From Axinella damicornis (taxonomy: Eukaryota; Porifera; Demospongiae; Axinellida; Axinellidae), in the NCBI GenBank assembly GCA_963931865.1, contig OZ007511.1, positions 11,669,396 through 11,733,395 of the forward strand: 64,000 nt of DNA. The letters are read 5' to 3'. Both the position numbers and the translations under genes were made by a program. The notes beneath the pieces were generated by a model, which saw only the letters and a list, made by a program, of their open reading frames with translations, was not told the DNA's origin and did not search any database. Below are positions 35,679 through 46,708 of the stretch, in pieces (the stretch's first letter is position 1; every line of letters starts with the position of its first letter).

Positions 35679-38600
35679 TACATATTATCTTATATCTGTG
35701 GTACTGGTGTACGTGATGACCATCACAGGCTCATGCAATTCCTCATTACGATCCCTTACATTACCGAAATAGTGAAGTTAAAGACTTAGAATGCATGTCA
35801 TACAGATTCATAATGAGCATTTTTAACATCTTAACAGAATAATTCTAAACAGTTTAGCACCCAAATATAAATGTGCCATTTTTGAGCACAGTATTTTAGC
35901 TACAGTTACATAATCTTGCAACTGAGTGTGACCATCCACCCCTTTTGTTCACAGTGATCGCAAACAAAGCCACATTGGGAGCTGCTTACCTTATAGGATC
36001 AAAATGTTCAGGTTGTAAACCTGCAGCAACTCGACGAGTGAGCTGATGCTCTATCTGCACTGAACCACTCAGGGAAGACTCCTTGCATGAACTTCAAACT
36101 GATTTAAGCAGGTCACAGATGTGTTCGTATGATGGTGTATCGTGGAACTTCCACTTTTAACAGCTGTATTGGCATGTCAATTGACATTCCAATAATATAT
36201 CAGTGACCACAATAACTTGCAACTACAAGTGTGGAATCAGCTAGCTGATCTTGCTGGCCTTGAATATCCTGAAATAGGAGACCTGTGTGATGTTTTGGGG
36301 CTTCACAACGTTTAGCAGTCCAGGTTTATAGCTATGGATCTTCATGAAATGATAGCATGGAGTTGAATAGAATTAATGCATGTCCAGTGAGTTGACAGAT
36401 TCTCTCTGTTGGTGTATGTCTGCAAGCTTAGGGAAGAATAGACCCTGCATCACAGATCGATGTGTATGTGTGTATGTTACTGTACGGGGAATTCCCTTGA
36501 AGTCATACATGATTAGGAAGCCTTTCTAGCCGGGTACACAATCACCTACTGCTGGATGACCTGCATGAATGGCAAAAGTTAGCATAGCTGGAAGCCTTTC
36601 TAGCTCACCTACTTTCAGACTAGCTGAATATGCAATATGTACAAGTCATCTAGAAAACTCCCTTGTAGCCATGCAGTTTGCCATAATTATGGCAGCACCA
36701 TGGCTGTATAGCCTACTTTTCAGACAGCTCATGTATATATACTTAGCTATGTGTATCTGCACACTTCAGAATCTTAGGGGTAACTTACATATATAGAGAA
36801 ATCTACTTGGAATGATGTATCACTATACAAATGCAATTAAGGAATTTTATTGTTCTTATTGAGGACTTACCCTATAATGGTCTGGTATGATAATAATACG
36901 AAAGTAAACTCCCATAACCACTGTCTCCTCAGATTGTCTGCAACCATGCAAGGTGTATAACCACAGTGTGGTTAGAATAACCAATGTGCTGTCACAGTGC
37001 TGCAGGTAACTCACAAAGGTGGGGAAATGTCCTCCTTTCACCTGACTGGTATAGGTTTCTTTTGTAGTCTCATTAACACCACATTAAAATTCCATATAAC
37101 TCACCTGTTGGTACACAAATGTTTGAATTATGACCAGAAGTGTATTAGTTACTCATAGCTACTAGTGCCGAGGTAACAGTTTGGTAGGTTGGGTTACCAA
37201 ATAGATATAGTACATGCACAAGGTATACGTTAGACATGCCATAGTTAGAACATATTGAAATCACCACATCAGAACCTTAGGAGTAATTTACTCATAGCAA
37301 CTGAGGTAACAATTTGGTAGGTTGGATTACCAAAATTATAGATACAGTACATGTACAATTGATGCAATGTCGTATTATACGACATGAAGTACGTTAGACA
37401 AGAACACAATGAAATCACCACATCAGAACCTTATGGGTAGCTTACATAGCTACTTGACAACAATTATTGTAGCTATCCATTTTTGTACAATCAATAAGTT
37501 GGAACAATGCATTTGTTACGCTACATGAGTAAACCAAATGAAGGAATCGTGAGGATATTCTCGTCGAAGGGTTACTCCCATGCATGCTTTCATTGGCGCT
37601 ATAAATGGACAAGAAATTCGCCGAGCATCTCCGGCTAGGGATCAAAGTACACTGGGAAAATGGCGCTCAACAACGGGCGAGGCGACGACTTGCCTCTCTA
37701 GCAGCGAGAAACAGTCTACTCTGTTTCCCAAAACTAGCTCTGTCACTAGATATATGTTATTCGGCCTCGGCGATAACGTGCAGCTGCCTGCACGCTAATT
37801 AGATTTTACTTTAAATACTCTACAAGTATGTGATTAACATTAATATTGCTTCCGACTCGATTTGTGATGCTTACAAAAGTGCACGAACCTTGCAGTTTTG
37901 GACTGCTGAAGTGTTAAGCAACAGAGAGCACCGATCAACCCAAGGATTTGCTGCGTACAGAATCCTGCATTCAGGTACGCTTTACACATTAATGAATTCT
38001 CTATTATGCGCAGAGTATCTCGGTAATTTGAGCCAAGCCTTACCTATAAAATACGAATATTTAGTTGATGCACACTGGATGTATGACAACAGCAACTGCG
38101 ATAACGAGTGCACTTGATGCGCAGAGCAATAGCTACCATCACGGTGATAAAATTTTCTGAGAACTTCCTCTATACTGACATCTTTACTATAGTACTGTTT
38201 TCACAGGGGTTCAACATTATATACTCAGAGACTCTCCGGTCCGTTGTGGAAGTCTCCATTCCAGCTATAATAGCTATACCGACTCCATCTTCTGTCTCCA
38301 TTAGACTAAGTGTACCTCAGCGTTCACTTACTGTTCGGTGCCTTCATCTCGAGCTCAGAGGACTGTATACAGTGGTGTAGTCTGCTGTTGAATCTCATTC
38401 CTGTAGCTATACATCTGATTTGATGAATTGCATTGGAATGGGACTAGTTCTATAGTATACTTGGACTTCAAACTGATCCAAAGTGTAACATGCATCACTT
38501 TTACTGCTTGAGGATCACATGCATAATTTATTTTTCATGTTATACATGTCGCCACACTGATTGAATAATTATTGCATATTGAATGTGTTGTCTCACATAT

Positions 38601-39360
38601 GCGTCTGTTAGCTATTTCCACACTGAACTTGACCTTATAATATTATAAAGCAATCCTTTTTTACATCTGCAATGTGGACCATAGTTATATTAGATGCAAG
38701 CGCTCATATATGGGTGATGGGGGTATGGTGATAACCAAGCTCTGTATCACTGCAAATTCAAAAGGGTTGCTTTAGCCTGGTGGGGTTATCCCAGTTGCAG
38801 CTTCACTACCAAACAAGGTGCACATGAGCAGAGCAACTTGCTTGACCACTCGAATTTCAGTAAACAATTATAAGTCATGTAGGTAGCAAAGTATTATCGG
38901 AATGCTAGAAGTGCAGCTGCACTTGTGCATTCCGATTCCTTTTGCAATCCCTTAATTGTACAGATTTGGTTTGGCTTAATTGTTTACCCGTCTGCATGTC
39001 TGGGATTGGAAAGGTGACCTATAGCTAGTGGTCAAGCTTAAACTGGTATACTCCTAACAGCTGGGTTAAACTTTATTTTTGCTTGAGTTGCCATGCAGAA
39101 GCGCTTGGTCACAGTAGTTAGTCGAGCAGTTTACAATGCAAAAGGATATTGAAAAGTTTAAAGTAGGCTGCACTTGTGTGCTCATTCCTTGATCACAATG
39201 CAAGGAGGCACTGAGATGCATGCAATTGAGGTGACCACAGCCTGGTTAAAACATCACTTCTCCTTTTATAGTAATATATATGAAGTCCTGCATGATGTGA
39301 AACCACCCAATTTCATATGACAATTACGCATTCTGACATTTTATAATTAGGTTCCGAAGA
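35679..39360. other. Upstream region of paralog 2, no secure gene
   Basis: Several short open frames without recognisable similarity (for example 37605-37802 and 37830-38117). A near-perfect palindrome around GTGCAGCTGCAC lies at 38898-38936. Direct repeats with ATCACCACATCAGAACCTTA occur near 37259 and 37412. TTTTATAATTAG at 39341-39352 resembles a 3' splice site just before the paralog 2 start. Confidence 0.35.
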
Positions 39361-42300
39361 ATGTTTGTCCTCCTGCTGATGATAGTCTGTGGCTGCTCCT
39401 CAACAGTCCACGCGGGAAGTGGAGGCACTTACTTTGTCAAGCCCAGCATCCCCAGCACAACCTGTCCAGGTCAACCTTGCTACACACTGGAGTATTATGT
39501 ACAGAATGCACCGGAAGTCTTCACACAATCAAATGTTACACTCAAATTCCTATCAGGTGTTCACCTTCTTGATTATGATCAGCCTGTGAAAATCAAGTAC
39601 GTAGAAAACTTTGCAATGTTTGGTGCTGAAATTCGGGATGGAAACACAGGTGCATGGGAGATTCCCATTCCATCCAGTGAGATCAGGTGCCGAGGTTCAT
39701 TTGGATTTGAAATCACATTTTCTAACAATGTCACCATTCAAAATCTTCTATTTACTAATTGTGGAGCACTATATGACCAACAACAAAGAAAACAGCCATT
39801 CAAGATTGTTCTAGTGATTGCAGAAGTGGTCGACTTTTCAGCTTCAGGGCTAGTGATACAAAATTCCACTGGCTATGGAATACTTGGAAGCAATCTACTT
39901 GGCAAGTCAATCATCACACGTTCAGGCTTCATGTTCAACAGGGGAGATCAAACCTTTTATGGTGGGAACGTGCGAATTGATTATTATCATTGTCCTCAGG
40001 GAAAGAGCAACTCAACACTCATAATAGAAGCTTCACGATTTTCACATGGATACAATTCTCAACATAGCCCCCAAGATCACCAAAGTACGGGTTCTGGGCT
40101 GACAATATTCATAGGGGTCAATTGCTCCGATATATTTATTTCCATTGACAACATTACCGCATCCGACAATGAGGCACTGGATGGTGGAAACATGGCCCTG
40201 CTGTACAGGAGTGATGACATCACCAACTCGGTTCACCTGAGCAACAGTCGGATCGTGAATGGGTATGCTCGAGGTGGTGGAGGAGCGATACACATTTGGA
40301 CTGACAGTGCAGATTCTGGAACACCTGGTAAACAGGAATGTGATCCCAGGGGTACATTGAAGGTTCACAATGTTTTCAACCTGACAAATGTGACATGCGT
40401 GAATAACACAGCCAAAGTTTATGGAGGGTCTATTGACTTGACTCATGACAGACTTCCAGTTGCATGCTTTATCAGGGTAGTCACATTTCAAAACAGCATT
40501 TTTGAGGAATGTCAGACTGAGACATCCACTGCAGCTCCTTATCATGGTTTGGGGCATGCTGTCTATGTGCAGATTTACAAGCCGAAACCTGAGAGTTTAT
40601 TGAACCCAGTTTTATCTCCCCAGTTTGCAACAATATTTAGGAACTGCTCTTTTACAAACTCAGCTCCCACTTCAAACTCTGATCCAGACCTTGCTTTGAG
40701 TGGTAGTGCAGTACACCTTGATAATGCTATCAGAACCACCTTCAACAACTGCACATTTAAGAATAGTGTAGGGAGTGCAATTCAAGCTACTGGCAGCAGG
40801 GTGATATTTCGCGGTGATTCTTTCTTTACTAACAACTCCGCTGCATATGGTGGAGCCTTATTTATAGATGGACAGTCCAAAGTTGTACTCACAGATGCGC
40901 ACATCCATTTCAATAACAACTTGGCTAAGTATGCTGGCGGTGCTGTCTACTCTTTAGTCGAGGGATGCTTTCTGTATCAAAACAACAAAGACACCAGTTT
41001 AATAACATTCCAGAACAATACTGCTAACTATGCTGGCACTGCAATATTTTTGGCCATAGGTTTTCCTGTCTGTGACTTCAATCATGGTAAGAACACACAG
41101 TTTCACAGGTCTTTAGTTTCATCTCCTCCTAAGGGAGTGTGTTTCTGTAATGATAATGTTTTAGATTGTGGCAAAAGGGTGCTGCAGGTTGAGCTCTACC
41201 CTGGTGAAACATTTGTGATACCTGCAACTACAGTGGGCTCAAGTAATGGAACTGTTCCAGGGGCTATTCGAGCAAGTGTTTCTGGTACCAACGCACATAT
41301 TGAGTCATTCCAACGATCACAGGCTGTAACTGATTTCCGGAAATGTATGAATCTCAATTTCACTGGATATTCAGATACATATCAGTCTGCAGTGTTAAAG
41401 CTTACAGCTGAAATGTTGCTGCCAAACATCATCCCCTATACAATGCAAGTTCATCTAAAGTTTAAACGTTGCCCACTTGGCTTCATTCTGACTACTGTGA
41501 ATGGTTCATTCTGTGACTGTACTAACACACTCAAGCAAGTTGGTGTAACATGTGACATCAGCAAAAATGCAATATTCCTACCAGGTGGAATATGGATTGG
41601 TTATGTCAACAATTCAGTGGAGGGAAGTGGAGTGGTTGCACATCCTCACTGTCCATTTGATTTCTGCAAGGCAAACAGGAACAATATGAGCCTTTCAGAT
41701 GTGGATCAGCAGTGCAATTATAATCGCTCTGGGTTACTGTGTGGAATGTGCAAGAATGGACAGAGTCTAGCACTTGGAAGTTCACAATGCATGAAATGTT
41801 CTGATATGTTTATCATACTTCTTATTGCGTTCGGTTGTGCAGGTGTGGTGCTAGTGTTCCTACTGTTCACCTGCAATCTCACTGTCTCTGAGGGCACAGT
41901 GAATGGACTCATCTTTTATGCCAATATCCTATGGGTCAATAAATCCATCTTCTTTCCACCAGGTACTAGTGCAAATGTCCTTACCGTGTTTCTTGCTTGG
42001 CTAAACCTTGATTTGGGGATACCAGTTTGTCTGTATGAAGGCATGGATGCATACACTAGGACATGGCTACAGTTTGCTTTCCCAGTCTACATATGGGCAC
42101 TTGTTGGTCTCATTGTTCTTCTTAGCCGAAGGTTCACGTGGATCACCAAGCTAATTGGCACAAATGCAGTTAAAGTGCTAGCCACCTTGTTCCTTCTTTC
42201 TTTTACGAAACTCCAACGCACAGTCATTGCAATTCTCTCATTCACATACATCACCCTCCCCAACGGAAGCAGGAAGTATGTGTGGCTATATGATGGGAAT

Positions 42301-43005
42301 GTTGACTATGGTGAGGGTAAGCATATTCCCCTCCTGGTTGTAGCTGTAGCAGTTCTGATAATACTTTCCATTCCGTATGTCTTAGTGCTTCTGCTTATTC
42401 AGTGCCTGAGATCAGTCTCTAGTGATCGAGTGTGCTCCTGGGTACACAGGCTGAAACCTCTACTCGATGCTTATGCTGGGCCATACAAATCTAAGTACCC
42501 TTTCTGGACTGGATTCCTGCTGCTGGTTCGCAGTGCACTCTTTCTTGTCTTTGCTTTCAACTATGTCGATGAGCCAAGCTTGAATCTGATGGCTATTGTG
42601 ATTGCTTCAATATTTGTGCTGATGTTTGCTTGGAGCTTGGGTGGTGTCTACAAGAAATGGCCGCTTGATATTCTCGAATCATCCTTCGTTCTCAACTTTG
42701 GAGTCTTTGCTGCTGCTACACTGTACATCAAATTCCAGCAGAGGAACCAAGCTGTTGTCTTTTATATCTCCACTGGTGTAGCATTCACAACATTTACTGG
42801 GATCGTAATCTACCATTTGGGAAGAAGGCTTCATGCTTGGGAGAAACTACAAGATACTTGTGCTGAGAAGTGTTTTAAAACAAAACTTCACGATCAAGAG
42901 ATCGATAGTTTCATTACCCATATGGATGAGGAACAAAAATGTGAATGTGAACCAGAATTGACTCAACTGTATAGTGAGGCCCAGGATGACATATCTAATA
43001 TATAG
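39361..43005 (+). CDS. Intronless beta-helix-like ectodomain / multi-span membrane protein, paralog 2
   Basis: A 1,214-residue single-frame protein, inverted relative to paralog 1 and near-identical to it by eye over most of its length. Signal peptide MFVLLLMIVCGCSSTVHA, ectodomain with GGGGAIHIW, YGGSIDLTHD and NNSAAYGGALFID motifs, Cys-rich neck from about 703 (CPLGF, CNYNRSGLLCGMC, GSSQCMKC), and hydrophobic spans from about 815 to 1156. Two differences stand out. One neck cysteine is Tyr here (QCNYNRSG versus QCNCNRSG), and the cytoplasmic tail is unrelated after KLQ (CAEKCFKTKLHDQEIDSF ... DDISNI). The ATG follows an acceptor-like TTATAATTAG, so an upstream exon may exist. Function unknown; a cell-surface role is inferred from topology only. 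Confidence 0.88.
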   Translation: MFVLLLMIVCGCSSTVHAGSGGTYFVKPSIPSTTCPGQPCYTLEYYVQNAPEVFTQSNVTLKFLSGVHLLDYDQPVKIKYVENFAMFGAEIRDGNTGAWEIPIPSSEIRCRGSFGFEITFSNNVTIQNLLFTNCGALYDQQQRKQPFKIVLVIAEVVDFSASGLVIQNSTGYGILGSNLLGKSIITRSGFMFNRGDQTFYGGNVRIDYYHCPQGKSNSTLIIEASRFSHGYNSQHSPQDHQSTGSGLTIFIGVNCSDIFISIDNITASDNEALDGGNMALLYRSDDITNSVHLSNSRIVNGYARGGGGAIHIWTDSADSGTPGKQECDPRGTLKVHNVFNLTNVTCVNNTAKVYGGSIDLTHDRLPVACFIRVVTFQNSIFEECQTETSTAAPYHGLGHAVYVQIYKPKPESLLNPVLSPQFATIFRNCSFTNSAPTSNSDPDLALSGSAVHLDNAIRTTFNNCTFKNSVGSAIQATGSRVIFRGDSFFTNNSAAYGGALFIDGQSKVVLTDAHIHFNNNLAKYAGGAVYSLVEGCFLYQNNKDTSLITFQNNTANYAGTAIFLAIGFPVCDFNHGKNTQFHRSLVSSPPKGVCFCNDNVLDCGKRVLQVELYPGETFVIPATTVGSSNGTVPGAIRASVSGTNAHIESFQRSQAVTDFRKCMNLNFTGYSDTYQSAVLKLTAEMLLPNIIPYTMQVHLKFKRCPLGFILTTVNGSFCDCTNTLKQVGVTCDISKNAIFLPGGIWIGYVNNSVEGSGVVAHPHCPFDFCKANRNNMSLSDVDQQCNYNRSGLLCGMCKNGQSLALGSSQCMKCSDMFIILLIAFGCAGVVLVFLLFTCNLTVSEGTVNGLIFYANILWVNKSIFFPPGTSANVLTVFLAWLNLDLGIPVCLYEGMDAYTRTWLQFAFPVYIWALVGLIVLLSRRFTWITKLIGTNAVKVLATLFLLSFTKLQRTVIAILSFTYITLPNGSRKYVWLYDGNVDYGEGKHIPLLVVAVAVLIILSIPYVLVLLLIQCLRSVSSDRVCSWVHRLKPLLDAYAGPYKSKYPFWTGFLLLVRSALFLVFAFNYVDEPSLNLMAIVIASIFVLMFAWSLGGVYKKWPLDILESSFVLNFGVFAAATLYIKFQQRNQAVVFYISTGVAFTTFTGIVIYHLGRRLHAWEKLQDTCAEKCFKTKLHDQEIDSFITHMDEEQKCECEPELTQLYSEAQDDISNI

Positions 43006-43990
43006 CCACAAAGTATGCACAACCTAACAAAAGCATTTTTCAGTTACAAGCTTTTACATGTGATTGTACACCACTTCACACCAAACAGTTCTAAGGAACA
43101 CCACTGGAAAGTTCATTTGTGTACCCTGAACCCTTTAGTTTGCTACTGTTGAATGATAGCTGTATTTTTGTTACAGAACTGACTAAGCTAACTTGTATGA
43201 CATAATTTGACTGTGTATAATGCAGTACAATCACAAGATATATTTATGCAAAGCACTGGATACACAAACAGAATCACCTGAGAGACAAAACACAAAATGT
43301 ACGTACTTACACAAAATGCATGTGAGCAGCTCTTCTTGCTCTTATTACACACACCATCAGTGTTTATGTAATGACAATAGTCACATGACAGTTCACAACA
43401 GTTACTAGAGTAAACTGTTGCACTCTAGAGCTCCACAAATGAAGATAATCCAACAGATGATACATACCAAGAGCGCATAAATAGGCGGGCGATCTACTTA
43501 TGCGCTCTTGTACATATGGATCTACAGCACAGTCTTGATTGCAGATCAGTTGGCACACTTTGCTACTGTTCAATGTAAAGCACCACTCTGAATTTCAAGC
43601 ATTGTATAGGTATACCCTATCTGCATGATGATAGGCAAGATCAAGAGATCAATTAGGCATCAAGACAATTGATAAAGGAAAATAACAATTAGCCGAAGTG
43701 GAGACAAGACATAATGTGTCAAAATTTTGCAATGAATTTTGTAGCTGCAACCTGATATGCTGTTACTCTTTATACAATTATTAATCACACAAACAATTGA
43801 AGTTTTATGGATAGCAGGTTAGTGTACAGTTAATACTTTGAACATTACTGAATGATTATTGTATCGTGTCACAGAACTGAATAAGATAAGCTGTATCACA
43901 AAAAGTAGCGAGCACCACTGAGAATCACTGTAGTCGAATTATTATTCGTGGAGGTTAATAACTTTAGAGGGTACTATACATGTACATTGA
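43003..43990. repeat. 3' flank of paralog 2, duplicated at 61913-62885
   Basis: From ATAGCCACAAAGTATGCACA to CATGTACATTGAAGCCACTA, this flank recurs with substitutions and small indels at 61913-62885 in the same orientation. It has no clear coding frame. Confidence 0.85.
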
Positions 43991-46252
43991 AGCCACTAGA
44001 ATATGCATGGTGTAGCTTGTTTGTCACAATAGCTCACTCTGGCTTAGAAATTCCATGTTTGTGGATCAAACACACAAAACAAACAATACATGAATCAAAG
44101 TACAAGATGGGGCTGCCACTGAATGTAAGGCATAAATATATGAAAAAGGCTCCCTTGGCACTCGTGATCATCACTGAATAATTATAGTTAGCTGGTCAGG
44201 GCTATACAGCCCACATTACCACCGCAGAGCTTATAAGTGCATGGAATTCCTGTATATGTTTCAAGAACTGCTGGATGTTGAGACACTTCCATAAGTGGAC
44301 GTTTGAGATTTAGAGTGTTGTGTGGTGGTCAATGAATGACTTGGGCTTACTACCCTACGTATGTGACTGATTATGAATGGTGACAGTTCAGTAGCTGCAC
44401 AAATTCAGCATCGTTCACTTGATATGTGCATGTATCACTTCTTCCAACATTTGCATTGTTTAAATTCTCCCTCTGTCAACTCCCAAGTGATGCTTCAATC
44501 ATGCATCTGCAATTAGCTACATAGCTAGCTACTCCAATAGCAACAAGAACTGGAGAAGATATTATATATGCTAGCCATGGACACTGTGAACAGTGTACCA
44601 GCCCAGATGGTGTGAGTCCTGGCACCTCCACCAAACATGTCAAAGCAAAAGAACCCTATTCCGTTCAAAGAGGAATTCGTCTTACTTGCATGAACTGGAG
44701 GAGAAAGTGGAAGTAATGAACTCTGACCCTCTCTGAGGTAGCAGATACATAGCTAGAGGAGGAAATGGAGCAGATAGCAGAGGAATTACAATTCATGGTA
44801 TGATTATATCTGTAACTTAATACGACTTGAATTCTATGTTTTGCTCCATGAATATCTTCCTCGCACAAAATCTGTGTATCGATTATAGGATGTGACATCA
44901 GTTTATTATTCTGTAGGAAACAAAGTAGGGATGATAGCATAAAACAGTTCGGTAAGCTCTTTCCACATAATACTGAGACTGTGAAGACACAGTTTAAGTA
45001 TTTAAACTGTCTCTCGATATATGAGGCCTGTTTTAAATTACCACCTCACAAGGAAAGGAAAGGTAATATTGGTTTCTGAATGTGCAGGTGACATGTTCAC
45101 CCTTTTACAGTGCATGGGTGGCACTTATACAATTCACGGGTATAATAAATACGACTCAAATTTGTTTTTCTCCATGAATATTTCCTTGCATGAAATCTGT
45201 GTATCAATTAGGATGTGACTTCAGTTTATTATTCTGTAGGGATAGCAGAACAAAAAATGTAGCTAAGGAAAAAAGTAGGGACGATGGCATATAACGGTTC
45301 AGTGAGCAACCCAATCTTACATATCTTTCCACATATTCTGATACATGTATAATGAGACTGTCAGTCCTATTTACCACCTCACAAACTCTGACATGTTCAC
45401 AAGGAAAGGTAAAATTAATTTGTGAATGTGCAGGTGGCCTGTTCACCACTCTCACAGTGGGTGGCACTTACAATTCACAGGAATGAGTATACCTGTAACA
45501 TAATGAGAATGTGTTGACACAGGGGAAGCATGGAACACATCTTGTACCTCTGGCCTGGGAATGCTCCCTACCACTCATCAAAGGTTAAAGGTCATATTGA
45601 TTCTTGAATGTGCAGGTGGCATGTTCACCTTTCTCACAGTGGGTGGCACTTACAATTCACGGGTATATATGATATACCTGTAACTTAATACGACTCAAAT
45701 TTGTTTTGGTCCATGAATATCTTCTATGCAGGTTATACACACATAGCTACACACAGAGTGTTAGTGTATGGATGAAGCCACCTAGCCATGAGGCTAATGT
45801 GAAGGCTGTCCAAGAAACCTAAAAATAATACAGAAACAATGAACAGTAAGGTACAGTACAAGGTGCTTAGCAAATGAAAAATTGTGAGTCAGGCAACATC
45901 TAAGTAAAATTAAACTTTAGCCTCCACTTAAAAGAGTAGCTCAAGACTAGGGGCACAAACAATATCCATAGGTAAGCAGTTCCATGAGGGTAGCTACAAC
46001 ACTGACACAAAATTGCACGAAATCTGTGAATCAAGGCTATTCTGTAGGGATAGCAGAACAACAAAAATAAGTATACAAGGTAGGGATGATGGCCGGCATA
46101 AAACAGTTCAGTATGCAAACCAATCTTACTTATCTTTCCACATAGCTAGCTAGTACACATATAATGAGACTGTGATGACACAGGGGCAGCATGGAACACA
46201 TCTTGTATCTCTGGCATGGGGATGCCCCCTACCACTCATCATAGGCTAACTG
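43991..46252. repeat. Mosaic of local repeat copies
   Basis: Blocks containing GTGGCACTTACAATTCAC, AATACGACTCAAATTTG, GTTTATTATTCTGTAGG and GGGATGATGGCATA recur at about 44670-44950, 45060-45330, 45590-45740, 46020-46180, 46500-46880 and, more weakly, 47100-47350. The unit looks like a duplicated unidentified element. No coding gene recognised. Confidence 0.7.
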
Positions 46253-46357
46253 TAGCCTCGTACCCAGTCCCACACCCAGCTTTTCGTCGCTTGCAGTACC
46301 CGCTTTAACCGTACTGCAAGCGACGAAAAGCTGGGCGTGGGACTGGGAACAAGGCTA
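46253..46357. mobile_element. Mutator-like MITE, 105 bp, 9-bp target duplication
   Basis: Near-perfect hairpin beginning TAGCCTCGTACCCAGTCCCA and ending AGCTGGGCGTGGGACTGGGA plus ACAAGGCTA. Flanked by GGCTAACTG on both sides (46244-46252, 46358-46366). Confidence 0.88.
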
Positions 46358-46555
46358 GGCTAACTGGTCAGGGCTACAGCCCACAGGGGGTATTGAATAG
46401 GTTAGCTGGTCAGGGTTACATGTACAGCCCACAGGAGGTCCAGCATTGCTGTGGTAACACCCACCATAATTATAGCTAAACTTATTGTACACTCTATATA
46501 TCAGTCCTGTTTACCACTCACAAACTCAGTCATTGATTCTCAGGTGGCATGTTCA

Positions 46556-46699
46556 TAGCCTCGTTCCCAGGCCTACCCCGTTTTTTCTGTTCTTCGGTTT
46601 CCGTTGACAATAATACACGGATGCGGAAGGCCGGCGAAAAATTATTGTCAATGGAAACCGAAGAACAGAAAAAACGGGGTAGGCCTGGGAACGAGGCTA
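46556..46699. mobile_element. Mutator-like MITE, 144 bp, perfect ends, 9-bp target duplication
   Basis: TAGCCTCGTTCCCAGGCCTA and its exact complement end the element, with inverted pairing through most of its length. Flanked by GCATGTTCA (46547-46555 and 46700-46708). The related repeat at about 45612-45625 has the same flanking sequence without the insertion (GGTGGCATGTTCACC), a natural empty site. Confidence 0.92.
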
Positions 46700-46708
46700 G
46701 CATGTTCA

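Noticed and set aside
35491..35772. Protein GWAYFRIGWAYFRVKGG shared with 57729-58088 as a conserved gene
   Set aside because: The shared part is explained by the two MITE copies and their subterminal repeats.
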